In this document: positions 34,801 through 48,068 of the stretch, in pieces
How positions within the stretch are numbered: position 1 is the first letter of the stretch
Layout: every line of letters starts with the position of its first letter
NCBI GenBank assembly: GCA_014529385.2
Contig: CM043945.1
Span: 4,064,312-4,128,311 of the forward strand
Direction of reading: 5' to 3'
DNA: 64,000 bases
Origin: Adiantum capillus-veneris
Lineage: Eukaryota > Streptophyta > Polypodiopsida > Polypodiales > Pteridaceae
Program-made: the position numbers and the translations under genes
The notes under the pieces: model-generated
The model's input: the letters and a program-made list of their open reading frames with translations, nothing else
Database searches by the model: none
What the model was told of the DNA's origin: nothing

Positions 34801-35080
34801 AGTAGCCTGAGTAGCCATCACACACAGTGTACTTCTCATGACCAGCTACCTCATTTAGTATCTCATCCTGAAATGGGAGGGGAAAGTGATCTCTTTTTGT
34901 TGCCTCATTGAGTGGACGGTAATCCACACACACCCTCCACTTTCCGTTTTTCTTAGGAGTGACAACAACAGGAGAGACCCACTCTGAATTCTCCACTGGA
35001 TAAATGAACCCTGCTGCTAGAAGCTTTCTTACCCCCTTGAGTAAAGCCTGCTCCTTGATGACTCCTAGCCTTCGTAGCTT
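31889..35080 (-). CDS. RT, dual RNase H and integrase of Tat-like element
   Basis: An open frame of over 1,060 codons. RT has SEWVSPVVVTPKKNGKWRVC, motif A VCDGYSGYFQI, FGLTNAPATFQ and the active site VFIDDFCIYS. The first RNase H has lost its acidic residues (FVSSSVGRETIGAVL where VHVDAS is usual; TAEN for VDH), as in a connection domain. A second, archaeal-type RNase H follows with FFDGAFR, NNEAEYDTL, KRDALLIV and DADLLAQ. Integrase has the zinc site (HEEACGGHF, CKSCHTC) and an intact D-D-E core (GIDAMGP, SDNGPGF, NGLVEKANG), and ends with a GPYIVKKAF-type domain without a chromodomain. RT-RH-aRH-INT order defines the Tat group. The frame continues from the protease but for one TAG at 35081-35083. 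Confidence 0.93.
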   Translation of the reverse strand, partial: KLRRLGVIKEQALLKGVRKLLAAGFIYPVENSEWVSPVVVTPKKNGKWRVCVDYRPLNEATKRDHFPLPFQDEILNEVAGHEKYTVCDGYSGYFQIGIALEDQLKTTFITPWGCYAFRVMPFGLTNAPATFQRFMNMVFQAFFGKSIRVFIDDFCIYSSESLHLQRVEEGLKKLYDMGGQLNLDKCHIGEDEVILLGHKVSYKGIEVDPSKAKALIELPSPKSLKEVISFIQKVKYMSRFIHLASELLHPLQKLTQQVEFAWSDELEEYFCNIKVILSELPTLMPPCWEYTFFVSSSVGRETIGAVLLQQDPHSTRMRPIYFASRVMNALERDYTEAQLMMLSLMFAVRKFRSYLLPKPFVILTAENLFPWVSSQMNLSTRISKWIMELQEFQYSFKVEDSVRAQLAGILTYRVHEKEIKVPQVKTLPLPPPKSIPNAFTLFFDGAFRRATGKAGGGLVLLNPSGEVVMKEKVNLPGSTSNNEAEYDTLLHGLKMCIGQGIQRLMVKRDALLIVKQILGIWACKNESLWTKFHAIRRLFNQFEEVQLYHIPRKQNEDADLLAQQAVACVKKEVQVIMVAAAVKQPRYQGLESLAPIIGYILEGEFPPDFTKAQKRRLMKKASVYLFLEGSLYQRGKDQVCRRVPTIKEIPAILKGLHEEACGGHFAQELTVKKILLSGYVWPSLHVDVQHWCKSCHTCQINGNRRLVHGPRQIVLANGPFEKWGIDAMGPLPRTKNGKLYILVAVDYMTRWVEAQSVARVNERTVSKFVYTHICCRFGTPLEIVSDNGPGFWKGLLTEVCEELHILHRHSTPYYPQSNGLVEKANGVIAGIIRKMVQNKTKLWDDFLDGALWAYRTTYREATEFTPFHLVYGQEALQPIELNIPTMRLHGKGAQDDQEVWMDRLLTLVKLEWKREAVYECYKRKATQAKETHDKKLKDKGIKEGELVLRYDNRLDNRFDAKFETRWQGPYIVKKAFNSSYYQLMDLNGKEHSRKVNGYRLKPYLSCLLPKDLPKICPKAAVLCKYCYMKHECNSSQNSEGLKNEDLVKNSEALSLEKMLYDGT

Positions 35081-36130
35081 CTAAGCCTTAGGTGTGGCCT
35101 CTGGCTTCAACTCAATTTTGTGTTGAACAGCATCTACTCCACGCACATCGGTGTAGTCTTTAGCAAAAATCCTAGGAAACTTCCTTAGCACACATTTGAA
35201 CTCCTCTCTTTCATCCTTTGTAAGTGTTGTTGATAGCATACCTTCCAGCATCCCTTCATCTTGATATTCACCTTCGTTCTCTTGAGGACCTACCTCCTCC
35301 AAGCCTTGACAAGAGGTCTCTTGGTTGCTTGGCTTAAACCTTACCCCCATGACTTCGATGGAAGACTCCTCTTCAGTAATGCTGCTGCTACTTTCTTCTT
35401 CTGAAGTGCTATCGGTCCAACCTTCTTCCGTCTCACTTTGAGATGATTCTTCATGGAGCTCCTCTTGGCGTTGCTCCTTCATGTCAAAGACAACCTTCTT
35501 ATGATTGTCATTCCTGCAAATTAATTTCCCACTCTCCCAATCCTGCAAAGCTCGCATTTTCATTAGCCATGGTCTTCCTAGGATAAATGGATAACCACTT
35601 CCCTTGGTCGACATAACATAAAAATCCACTGCCTTCTTAATGCCAAAGGCCTCCACAAAAACATTTTTACAAATTCCTACGCACCTAGCCTTGCTATTGT
35701 TTGCCATTTTCACTTTGATTTCAGGTGTCTCATGGATGTGCATGCCTAGTCTTTGCATGAGTCCCTCTGTCATGATGCAAATTTGTGCACCCCCATCCAC
35801 TAGACCTTTCCTAACCAATCTCCCTTTGATGTAACAGTCTAGCACCGGTGTAATGTCCTCATTCATTTCAGCTTGTGCAATTTTTACAACAGGCACACTC
35901 TCTTTTACCTTTCTCCTAGTGCTAACTGCCCTTGTTAAATCCCTCCTAACTTGTGGACATAATGCAAGAAATTGAGGCCATGAAATATCAGGACCCTTAC
36001 CTCTCATGTCTTCCAACAAGTTGTACGGAGCCATACCATGTCCAAGAGGGAAGTCTTGGAGGTTGATACGACGTCGAGTCCTCTTGGTTTCCTTGGTTTC
36101 CTTTGCCTTCTTGCCTTGTCCATGGCCACT
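35081..36130 (-). CDS. Protease region of Tat-like polyprotein
   Basis: Lies in the same frame as gag (upstream, after a TAG at 36131-36133) and RT (downstream, after a TAG at 35081-35083). The first ATG is at 36034 (MAPYNLLEDMRGKG). The retropepsin core is GLVDGGAQICIMTE (D80-G-G-A in ATG numbering), followed by the landmark FILGRPWLMKMRALQDW near residues 150-166. A glutamate/serine-rich linker (about 195-230) leads to a segment typical of the region before RT (KFPRIFAKDYTDVRGV). No other stop or shift interrupts it. As part of the polyprotein it would process Gag-Pol in the particle. Confidence 0.85.
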   Translation of the reverse strand, partial: SGHGQGKKAKETKETKRTRRRINLQDFPLGHGMAPYNLLEDMRGKGPDISWPQFLALCPQVRRDLTRAVSTRRKVKESVPVVKIAQAEMNEDITPVLDCYIKGRLVRKGLVDGGAQICIMTEGLMQRLGMHIHETPEIKVKMANNSKARCVGICKNVFVEAFGIKKAVDFYVMSTKGSGYPFILGRPWLMKMRALQDWESGKLICRNDNHKKVVFDMKEQRQEELHEESSQSETEEGWTDSTSEEESSSSITEEESSIEVMGVRFKPSNQETSCQGLEEVGPQENEGEYQDEGMLEGMLSTTLTKDEREEFKCVLRKFPRIFAKDYTDVRGVDAVQHKIELKPEATPKA

Positions 36131-37171
36131 CTATGATGTGACTCCTTCTTTCTCTTTACCTTTTCGTCGGCCACGCTTAATGCCATTGGCTTCCATGTCA
36201 ACCTCATTTGAATTTGTCACCTCTACCACATGCACATTTGGATCTGGCAAAGGTGGAACTCCTTCTACCCCTTGTGGAGGTGGTCTTGGTCCATTTGGCC
36301 TTTGTAGAAGCCTTGGTTGTTGACCAGCTCCTTCTCCTGCATTCATCACTGGGTAATTCAAGTTAGGTCTCCCTGGCTCTCCACGGGGCCAAGGACAATT
36401 ATACATCCCATGTCCAGGCTCTCCGCAATTCCAACATTGCAAGACTCTCCTAGGTCGTGGGTCTCGCTCTTCAGACTTCTTTGCTTGTCCCTTTGGACCT
36501 ACGGCTTGTGCAAGGTGAATTGACAGGCTGCTTAAGGATTCATTTAACTTCTCAATCACTTCAACCATTACCTCAGGAAGCTCCTTAGATGTTGATGCTT
36601 GTGACTTACCTTTGGGTCTAAGACCTTCTATTGGAACCTCCCCCCTTAGGCACTTGAGTTTCCTATATTTCTCAGCAGCCCTAGTTTCAGCTGCATCAAA
36701 GGTAGCAGGTGCACCCGCCTCAACTTTTACCTTAAGGTCAGGAAAGAGTCCGGCTATGAACCTCTCCTTCTTTAGATATTCTGCACCATCACCAGGGTTA
36801 GCAACATTTCGTATCCATAGAGCCCAAAGACGTAGAAACTCTTGCTTGTACAAGTAGTAGTCATCTAAGTCTTTTTGCTTATGAGAAACAATGTCTTGCC
36901 ATAATTTTTGAGTGTTTTGGGGATCAAAGAAGTATTTCTTGAAACGATTCAAAACTTCTGTGTAATTCCCCTTAACTTCCTCAGGCAAAGAGTCAAACCA
37001 AGTGCTAGCATCTTTCCTAAGGACCACCTCAAACATTTCTACACATTCTTGATCAGTTATTATCCTCTTGATACGGCAAGACATCTTGAAATTCGCTAAA
37101 AATAATTCTGCATCCTCTCCAGGCTCTCCAAAGAAAAGAGGATACCCAGACATTTGGCGTTGGCTTTCCAT
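36131..37171 (-). CDS. Gag of Tat-like element
   Basis: 346 codons from ATG 37171. The retrotransposon gag fold occupies about residues 30-160 (FLANFKMSCRIKRIIT, ASTWFDSLPEEVKGNYTEVL, DDYYLYKQEFLRLW, RFIAGLFPDLKVKVEAG). A single canonical CCHC knuckle (CWNCGEPGHGMYNC) near residue 245 and a proline-rich stretch follow, then a basic end (IKRGRRKGKEKEG). The frame ends in TAG and is open beyond it into the protease without a shift. It builds the virus-like particle and binds RNA. Confidence 0.92.
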   Translation of the reverse strand: MESQRQMSGYPLFFGEPGEDAELFLANFKMSCRIKRIITDQECVEMFEVVLRKDASTWFDSLPEEVKGNYTEVLNRFKKYFFDPQNTQKLWQDIVSHKQKDLDDYYLYKQEFLRLWALWIRNVANPGDGAEYLKKERFIAGLFPDLKVKVEAGAPATFDAAETRAAEKYRKLKCLRGEVPIEGLRPKGKSQASTSKELPEVMVEVIEKLNESLSSLSIHLAQAVGPKGQAKKSEERDPRPRRVLQCWNCGEPGHGMYNCPWPRGEPGRPNLNYPVMNAGEGAGQQPRLLQRPNGPRPPPQGVEGVPPLPDPNVHVVEVTNSNEVDMEANGIKRGRRKGKEKEGVTS

Positions 37172-37762
37172 TGAATTGATTTCAAAGTGACACCCGTTTT
37201 TGTTTTTCTTTCTTAAAAAGATTTACACAATAATGTTTTCTAGCTTGCAATCTATTCTACAACAAAATAAAGATATTCACATCAAACGACCTATGGTAAT
37301 CAATAAGAGGTAGGATGACAGGGTTTGGTGATGCGAGAATTTCTCCTACTCTTTGGGCACCAAACATGAACACCATACGTTGTTGAAAATGGATTTTTCT
37401 ACTAATTGCAATGTTTATTCTAATGTGTGGAGTGAAATGGAAGGGGAAAACCTCTATTCCTAGGCCATTATCCATGGTCTATGCATGACCTAATGCTTAA
37501 AACAAAACAAAAATATAGACGTCCAAACTAAGGTCGTACCTAATGAGAGGCAAAATAAAAGGATTTACTGAAGCGTTTATCTCGGCCAACCTAAGAGGAC
37601 CTAAAATTCTACGAATGACACCTTGAAATTGCAACTTAGTACTAACAATTATGTGTACCTTTTGCCTTGCAATGGGAATGAAGGGATCATACAAATTTTC
37701 GTGATTCATGCAAACTACTTGACTATGCTAAAGGTTGATTCTACACAAAAATACACAAGCCG
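37172..37762 (-). other. Leader of Tat-like element
   Basis: About 590 bases between the primer-binding site and gag. Two related direct units (37257-37475 and 37497-37709) each contain a LAxPNPVILPLIDYHRS-like or LAEINASVNPFILPLIRYD-like reading frame, so the leader carries an old internal duplication. The same structure is present at 28773-29225. No coding role is evident. Confidence 0.55.
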
Positions 37763-37780
37763 TCCTCAGTGGGGGCACCA
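37763..37780 (-). other. Primer-binding site of Tat-like element
   Basis: Minus strand TGGTGCCCCCACTGAGGA, four bases after the LTR end. I do not assign the tRNA. An identical site lies at 29279-29296. Confidence 0.65.
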
Positions 37781-37784
37781 AAAT

Positions 37785-38042
37785 TGAAGCGGTCCGGGGC
37801 GGGCAACAAGAAGAGTGGCCTCTAGACACCCTTCAAGGCTCCCGTGCTGCTCAATGGGGCTGGGGCACAACACAACACAAACCAAAACAACAAACCCACC
37901 GCCAAATCCCAACTACACAAGGGGCACCACCTAGTTTAAGAGCGAACTAGGACGCAAAAGAGGAGAATCGTTAGAGCAACCCACAAACAAGCAAGGAATT
38001 ACACTAACCCTAACACCAATGGAATACTCTCACACACTAAAA

Positions 38043-38138
<96 letters not shown>

Positions 38139-38450
38139 TGCTCGGGCTGCTTTGAAACGTATCGGCGATGATCAAGCAAACACAACTATATATTTAAGAA
38201 AGAGAGAGAAAGGGGGAGGGGGTGCTTGTTGCATTAATACCTTCTTACAAATCTGTCATGACAAATCAAAGTGAGATTAGTACTTGTTCAACATAGCTTG
38301 CGTAAATTTCACCACAACACATCACTAGAAAAGCCACCCCAATCACTGTCTTAAAGCCAGGGGAGTCCTCTCCACCCTGTCGCCCTCTTACAGTATGTGG
38401 GATTTATGGCTAGATTGATGACAACACCAGAGACAAGCTATCAAGAACTT
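37785..38450 (-). repeat. 5' LTR of Tat-like element, truncated
   Basis: Matches the first 660 or so bases of 29301-31860 on the plus strand, including (GA)n at 38046-38135. It breaks off at GAACTT, where copia sequence begins. About 1.9 kb of LTR is missing. Confidence 0.9.
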
Positions 38451-39293
38451 GAAAAAAATTTGGGGGATGCTACACACTTTCTTGGCATGCAAATCAAAAG
38501 AGATTGCAAACGTCGTATTCTTGAGTTATCTCAGGAAACATACATTGAGAAAGTTTTGCAGCGTTTCAATATGCAGGGGGGGAAGCATTGAGTACCCCAA
38601 TGCAGGCATTCTTCAAACTCAGCAAGGAAGATGCACCCAAATCTAATGTTGAGTGAGCTGAAATGGCTAAGGTACCATATTCTTTGGCAGTGGGCAGTCT
38701 CATGTATGCTATGGTAGCCACAAGGCTAGACATTGATTTTGCAGTGGGAGTGGTGAGGCGATATATGGAAAATCCTGGTAGCAAGCATTGGGAAGCAGTG
38801 AAGCACATTCTTAGGTACCTCAAAGGTATGGTCGGTAGGTGATGCATCCATCGTGGGTTATGCGGATGCAGACTATGTGGGTTGTGTTGAAAATAGGAGA
38901 TCGACATCTAGCTATGTTTTCATATTTTCTGGAGCAGTAGTATCTTGTACATCGTCTTCCACTACGGAAGCAAAGTACGTTGCATTGTCAGATGCAAGTA
39001 AAGAGGATGTATGGTTATCTCGTGTGGTCTGAAATCTTGGCATTGATGAGACTCCAATGATATATTGTGATAATCAGAGTGCTCTTGCATTGGCAAGGAA
39101 TCCCGTGTTTCACTCCCAATCGAAACACATTGAAATCAGGTATCATCTCGTGAGAGATTTCTTGGCCAAAAAGCTCATTGACTTGGTCAAGGTACACACT
39201 GACGACAACCCAACAGATGATTTGACAAAAGGCTTAGCTTTGGAGTGGTTTACACATTACAGTGAGTTGATGGGTATAGGTGGAAGCCACTAG
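38451..39293 (+). pseudogene. 3' fragment of Ty1/copia pol (end of RT and RNase H)
   Basis: Starts within RT (LGDATHFLGMQIKRD, YIEKVLQRFNMQGGK), then AVGSLMYAMVATRLDIDFAVG, HWEAVKHILRYLKG, RNase H (GYADADYVG, STTEAKYVALSDASKE, IYCDNQSALALARNPVFH, HLVRDFL) and the usual end (VKVHTDDNPTDDLTKGL). There is a frameshift near 38590, a deletion near 38825 and a TGA at about 39030. Everything upstream of RT is missing at the junction with the Tat-like LTR. A separate family from the copia element at 46262-51806. Confidence 0.9.
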
Positions 39294-39353
39294 ACTGCTT
39301 CACGGTTGTACATACAAAGTCACTTGGGCTGCGTTGGCCTCCAAGTGGGAGTC

Positions 39354-39496
39354 TGTTGGGATTCAAGCCAACTGGCCATACAGCCCACTTACTACTAACC
39401 CATCTACTAACTTAACTATTATATACTTATTCTTTAATACAATAGAATAAGGAGTGGCAACAGCATAACGTTGTTGTGCACTCCACCCAAAGAAGG

Positions 39497-39577
<81 letters not shown>

Positions 39578-39611
39578 CTTGCACTCTCACACGCTTTTCG
39601 TGACACCTTCA
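39354..39611 (+). repeat. 3' LTR of copia fragment
   Basis: Follows a CCAAGTGGGAGTC polypurine tract. Starts TGTTGGGATTC and probably ends ACACCTTCA. Contains a TATA-like TTATATAC and a (TC)n tract at 39497-39574. No partner LTR is present, so the right end is inferred. Confidence 0.7.
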
Positions 39612-40994
39612 TAGGACATTAGCTAGTCTAATAAATTTGAAGTTTGACATGGATAAAAACTGATAGGTTCTTTGAAGCCTGCCATACGTATCCAAGTCTA
39701 ACATATCTGATGTCTTGACTATATGGATGCAGGTGAGAATTCTATCTTGGCTTAAAAAGGTTTAGCATGTTGCAGTCTGACCTTGATAACACTCGATGAT
39801 TCAACTGGGATACTTATGATAACTTTGTATAAACTAATTTGGAATGATACCTCATTCTTATTATGCTGTACAATTATTATGAGTCTAAGACTGAGTTGTT
39901 TTTGTACAAATCATTGCCTATACATCTTTAGCCAGTCGCCTTTTGAACATTTTGTTCCTTGGTATGTATTTATTTAATTTAAAACAACTACACACATATA
40001 GTGTATGCATATGTACATATCTATATCTACACAAATACATAGATACATACATGTATATATACACACATATACATACACACATACTTACACACATAGACAT
40101 CACACACACACCACACACACACACACACACACTTGGTCACGACATCTGACTATGATAACTACATCTAGCTACACTCACATCTATACTTAACCCACTGGGG
40201 TTGCTACTTGAAATATTGATGAATCTAATGCTTCATCGAACTTCACTCTCTCTCTCTTTCTCTCTCTCTCTATGTGTGTGCAGTTACTAAGGCTATGAAA
40301 CTATTACAACATGCTTACTTCAGGCTATGAGTGGCTTATTTTGAGCATGATGGAATTGTTGGTTATATTGTTCTGTAGGGTTTACCATAAGCCTCATCCT
40401 TTTTCTTCCTTCAATAAGTGATTGCTATGCATTATTGAGTTGGGGGATTTATTGACTTATAGGTGTCTACCATTTGTATTTACCTTACACTCTGCTCCCA
40501 AATAACTCTACTCTTGGCCCATTATTTAACTCCCAAGGGTTGCTTGTGGGATCAATGCGTTCCCTTAACCGGGTGACTCCCCTTCTTCCCCTCATTGACC
40601 TCACTTTTTAATTAGTTGGACTAAACCAATTTATATCATTATATGGTGCTCTCATTTTTCCTTCATGCCATAAACTGAGCATCAATTTTGAGGCACCCCG
40701 CCCTCATTGTAGTGGTCTCCTACGTAGGTGTTCCCCTTGTTTGTCTATTTTGGCATGCCTTGCTTGGCGATTTTCATTCTCTCCCACCCCGTGGATCCAC
40801 CAAAGGGTGTCCTTCATGATATGACGGGGTCTCCTACTTGCTAGCTGTCCTTTATTTGAATGGACCTGTGCTAGGTGGTTGCTACACTTTCTTAATTGAT
40901 GGGATTTTGTTTTTCTTCCATGCCTCTACCTCTTCCACTTTATAAGGTGAGGGATTTTTCTCCTCCCTCACTTAGACTTGGTGTAGGGATGCAT
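39612..40994. other. Non-coding sequence with ATAC/CA-rich stretch
   Basis: No gene seen. A CATA/CA-rich run lies at about 39990-40131. The rest looks like unique or intronic plant DNA. Confidence 0.5.
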
Positions 40995-40998
40995 GTGT

Positions 40999-43728
<2,730 letters not shown>

Positions 43729-43732
43729 GTGT

Positions 43733-46256
<2,524 letters not shown>

Positions 46257-46261
46257 TTCTA

Positions 46262-46455
46262 TGAAGGAGTACGAGCGGAATTTTGACGCGAGAGAGAGAG
46301 TGCGAGAAGAAGAGCACGACGATATGGTGAACTCGCTCTACTGTAACGTGTAGAGCATAGTGAGTTCTTATTAGGTTTTTACAAAAGAATATGTGTACAT
46401 ACCTGGCGGCCCGCCTACTTACCTGGGCGACCACATTGGGCTTTATACCCCAACA
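46262..46455 (-). repeat. 3' LTR of copia element
   Basis: Plus-strand ends TGAAGGAGTACG and CCCCAACA. Differs from the partner at a handful of positions by eye. Confidence 0.93.
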
Positions 46456-46470
46456 ACCTCCCACTTAAAG
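46456..46470 (-). other. Polypurine tract of copia element
   Basis: Minus strand CTTTAAGTGGGAGGT lies directly before the LTR start TGTTGGGG. Confidence 0.8.
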
Positions 46471-46544
46471 TCCAATGAGGTACTTTAAGTGTGAGAGAAG
46501 CTACTATACAAGCTAATATACAAGAGATTTAGAGAAGTGATGTA

Positions 46545-48068
46545 CTACCCTACACCTAACTGCTTGCGAAAATGCGCAAAGCTCTCTGAGGGAAGTCCTT
46601 TTGTAAGTAGATGAGCAGGATTTTCTGTGGTGTGAACTTTGACAAGCTGAAGTTTCTTATCCTCGAGCATTTCCCTGATGAAATGATACTTCACATCCAC
46701 ATGCTTTGTCTTTGAGTGATAAACTGGATTGCGAGCCAATTGTATAGCACTTTGACTATCACAATATAACACAGGCATCTCTTCTTTGATTCCCAGATCT
46801 ATTACTAGTCGATTAAGCCAAATTGATTCTTTGCATGCCTCTGATGCTGCAACATATTCAGCCTCTGTAGTAGACTGAGTAACACAATCTTGTAATCTAG
46901 AACGCCATGATACTGCTCCACCATCCAATGTAAAGACATACCCTGACGTAGACCTTTGGTTGTCTAAGTCACCTGCATAATCTGAGTCTGTAAAACCCTT
47001 TACACTTAGCTCTTGACTCCCATAGCATATACGCATATTCTTTGTAGCTTTCAGGTATCTCAATATTCCTTTCACTGCCTCCCAATGTTTCCTGCCTGGG
47101 TTTGACATGTATCGACTTACTACTCCCACTGCAAATGCAATGTCTGGGCGAGTAGCAATCATTGCATACATCAAACTACCCACTGCAGACGTATATGGAA
47201 TCTTATCCATTTCAGCCTATTCTTCCTCAGACACAGGACAATCTTGTTTGCTAAGTTTCACATATGGTGGCAATGGAACACTCAATGCCTTTCCCTTCTC
47301 CATATTGAAACGTTGCAAAACCTTGTCAATATACTCTGTTTGAGATAACCAAATCAACTTCTTTGATCTGTCTCTCTCAATGCGCATACCAAGGATATGA
47401 CTTGCCTCACCCATGTCTTTCATGTCAAACGATTTTGCCATCTTTGACTTCAAAGCTGCAATTTCTTCCAAGTGCTTGCCAACAATCAACATGTCATCCA
47501 CATACAAAATAAGGATCAGCCAACTACCATCCTTAGCCTTCTTTGTATATAGACAGTGATCGAACTCACTACGTTTGTAGCCTTGAGAAAGCATAAACTT
47601 GTGGAATTTATGGTACCATGCCCTCGGTGATTGTTTTAAGCCATAAAGACTCTTTAACAATTGGCATACCCAATCTTCCTTGCCTTTCTCAACAAACCCT
47701 TCTGGCTGCTGCATGTAAATTTCCACATCTAAATCACCATGTAAGAACGCTGTCTTGACATCCATTTGGTGCAACACCAAATCTAATATGGCAACCAATG
47801 CAAGAAAGCATCTCAATGTAGTCATCTTGACCACCGGAGAGAAGACTTCATCAAAGTCAATGCCTTGTTCTTGCTTAAAGCCCTTGTCAACAAGCCTTGC
47901 TTTGTACTTTGGATGACTATCATGAGCGGTGATCTTATACCTGTAAACCCATTTACAAGGTAGAGCCTTTTTGCCCTGTGGTAATTTAACTAGCTTCCAT
48001 GTCTTGTTTTTATGCAGAGCTGTCATCTCTGACTGCATGGCCAATTGCCAATTCCCGGAGTCCTTCAT
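46545..48068 (-). CDS. Copia RT and RNase H
   Basis: Continues the frame of 48069-50525. RT has LPCKWVYRYKITAHDSHPKY, HQMDVKTAFLHGDL, SLYGLKQSPRAWY, the active site LILYVDDMLIVG and HILGMRIERD. An in-frame TAG at 47217-47219 separates RT from the RNase H segment, which follows in the same frame: YTSAVGSLMYAM, HWEAVKGILRYLK, GFTDSDYAGD, QSTTEAEYVAASEA, VLYCDSQSAIQLARNPVYH, HFIREML, VKVHTTENPAHLLTKGLPS. All acidic RNase H residues look present. The stop at 48069-48071 (TAA) separates this part from integrase. The protein copies element RNA into DNA in the particle. Apart from the two stops I see no damage. Confidence 0.92.

Larger units (their letters stand above)
27698..38450 (-). mobile_element. 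Tat-like Ty3/gypsy complex sharing one LTR
   Basis: Read on the minus strand: truncated LTR (38450-37785), primer-binding site, gag, protease, RT, RNase H, archaeal-type RNase H, integrase, polypurine tract, complete LTR (31860-29301), then a second primer-binding site and second gag (29300-27698), cut short. So two copies share the middle LTR. No outer target duplication can be found. The left edge breaks inside gag against CACTA-2 and the right edge breaks inside the LTR against a copia fragment. Unequal recombination followed by deletion would give this layout. The two gag copies differ at only about five residues, so the event is recent. Confidence 0.85.

Noticed and set aside
36004-36207. 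Basic 67-codon frame overlapping the gag/protease boundary
   Set aside because: It lies in another register over the polyprotein frame, which is continuous there except for one TAG.
38397-38591. Open frame running across the Tat-like LTR/copia junction as a fusion gene
   Set aside because: The LTR part is non-coding in the other LTR copies; the frame is a chance continuation into the copia fragment.
40700-40720. CATTGTAGTGG as the right end of a CACTA element
   Set aside because: The sequence lacks the CCTCTTGTAGTG needed to mirror the left ends and has no subterminal repeats beside it.
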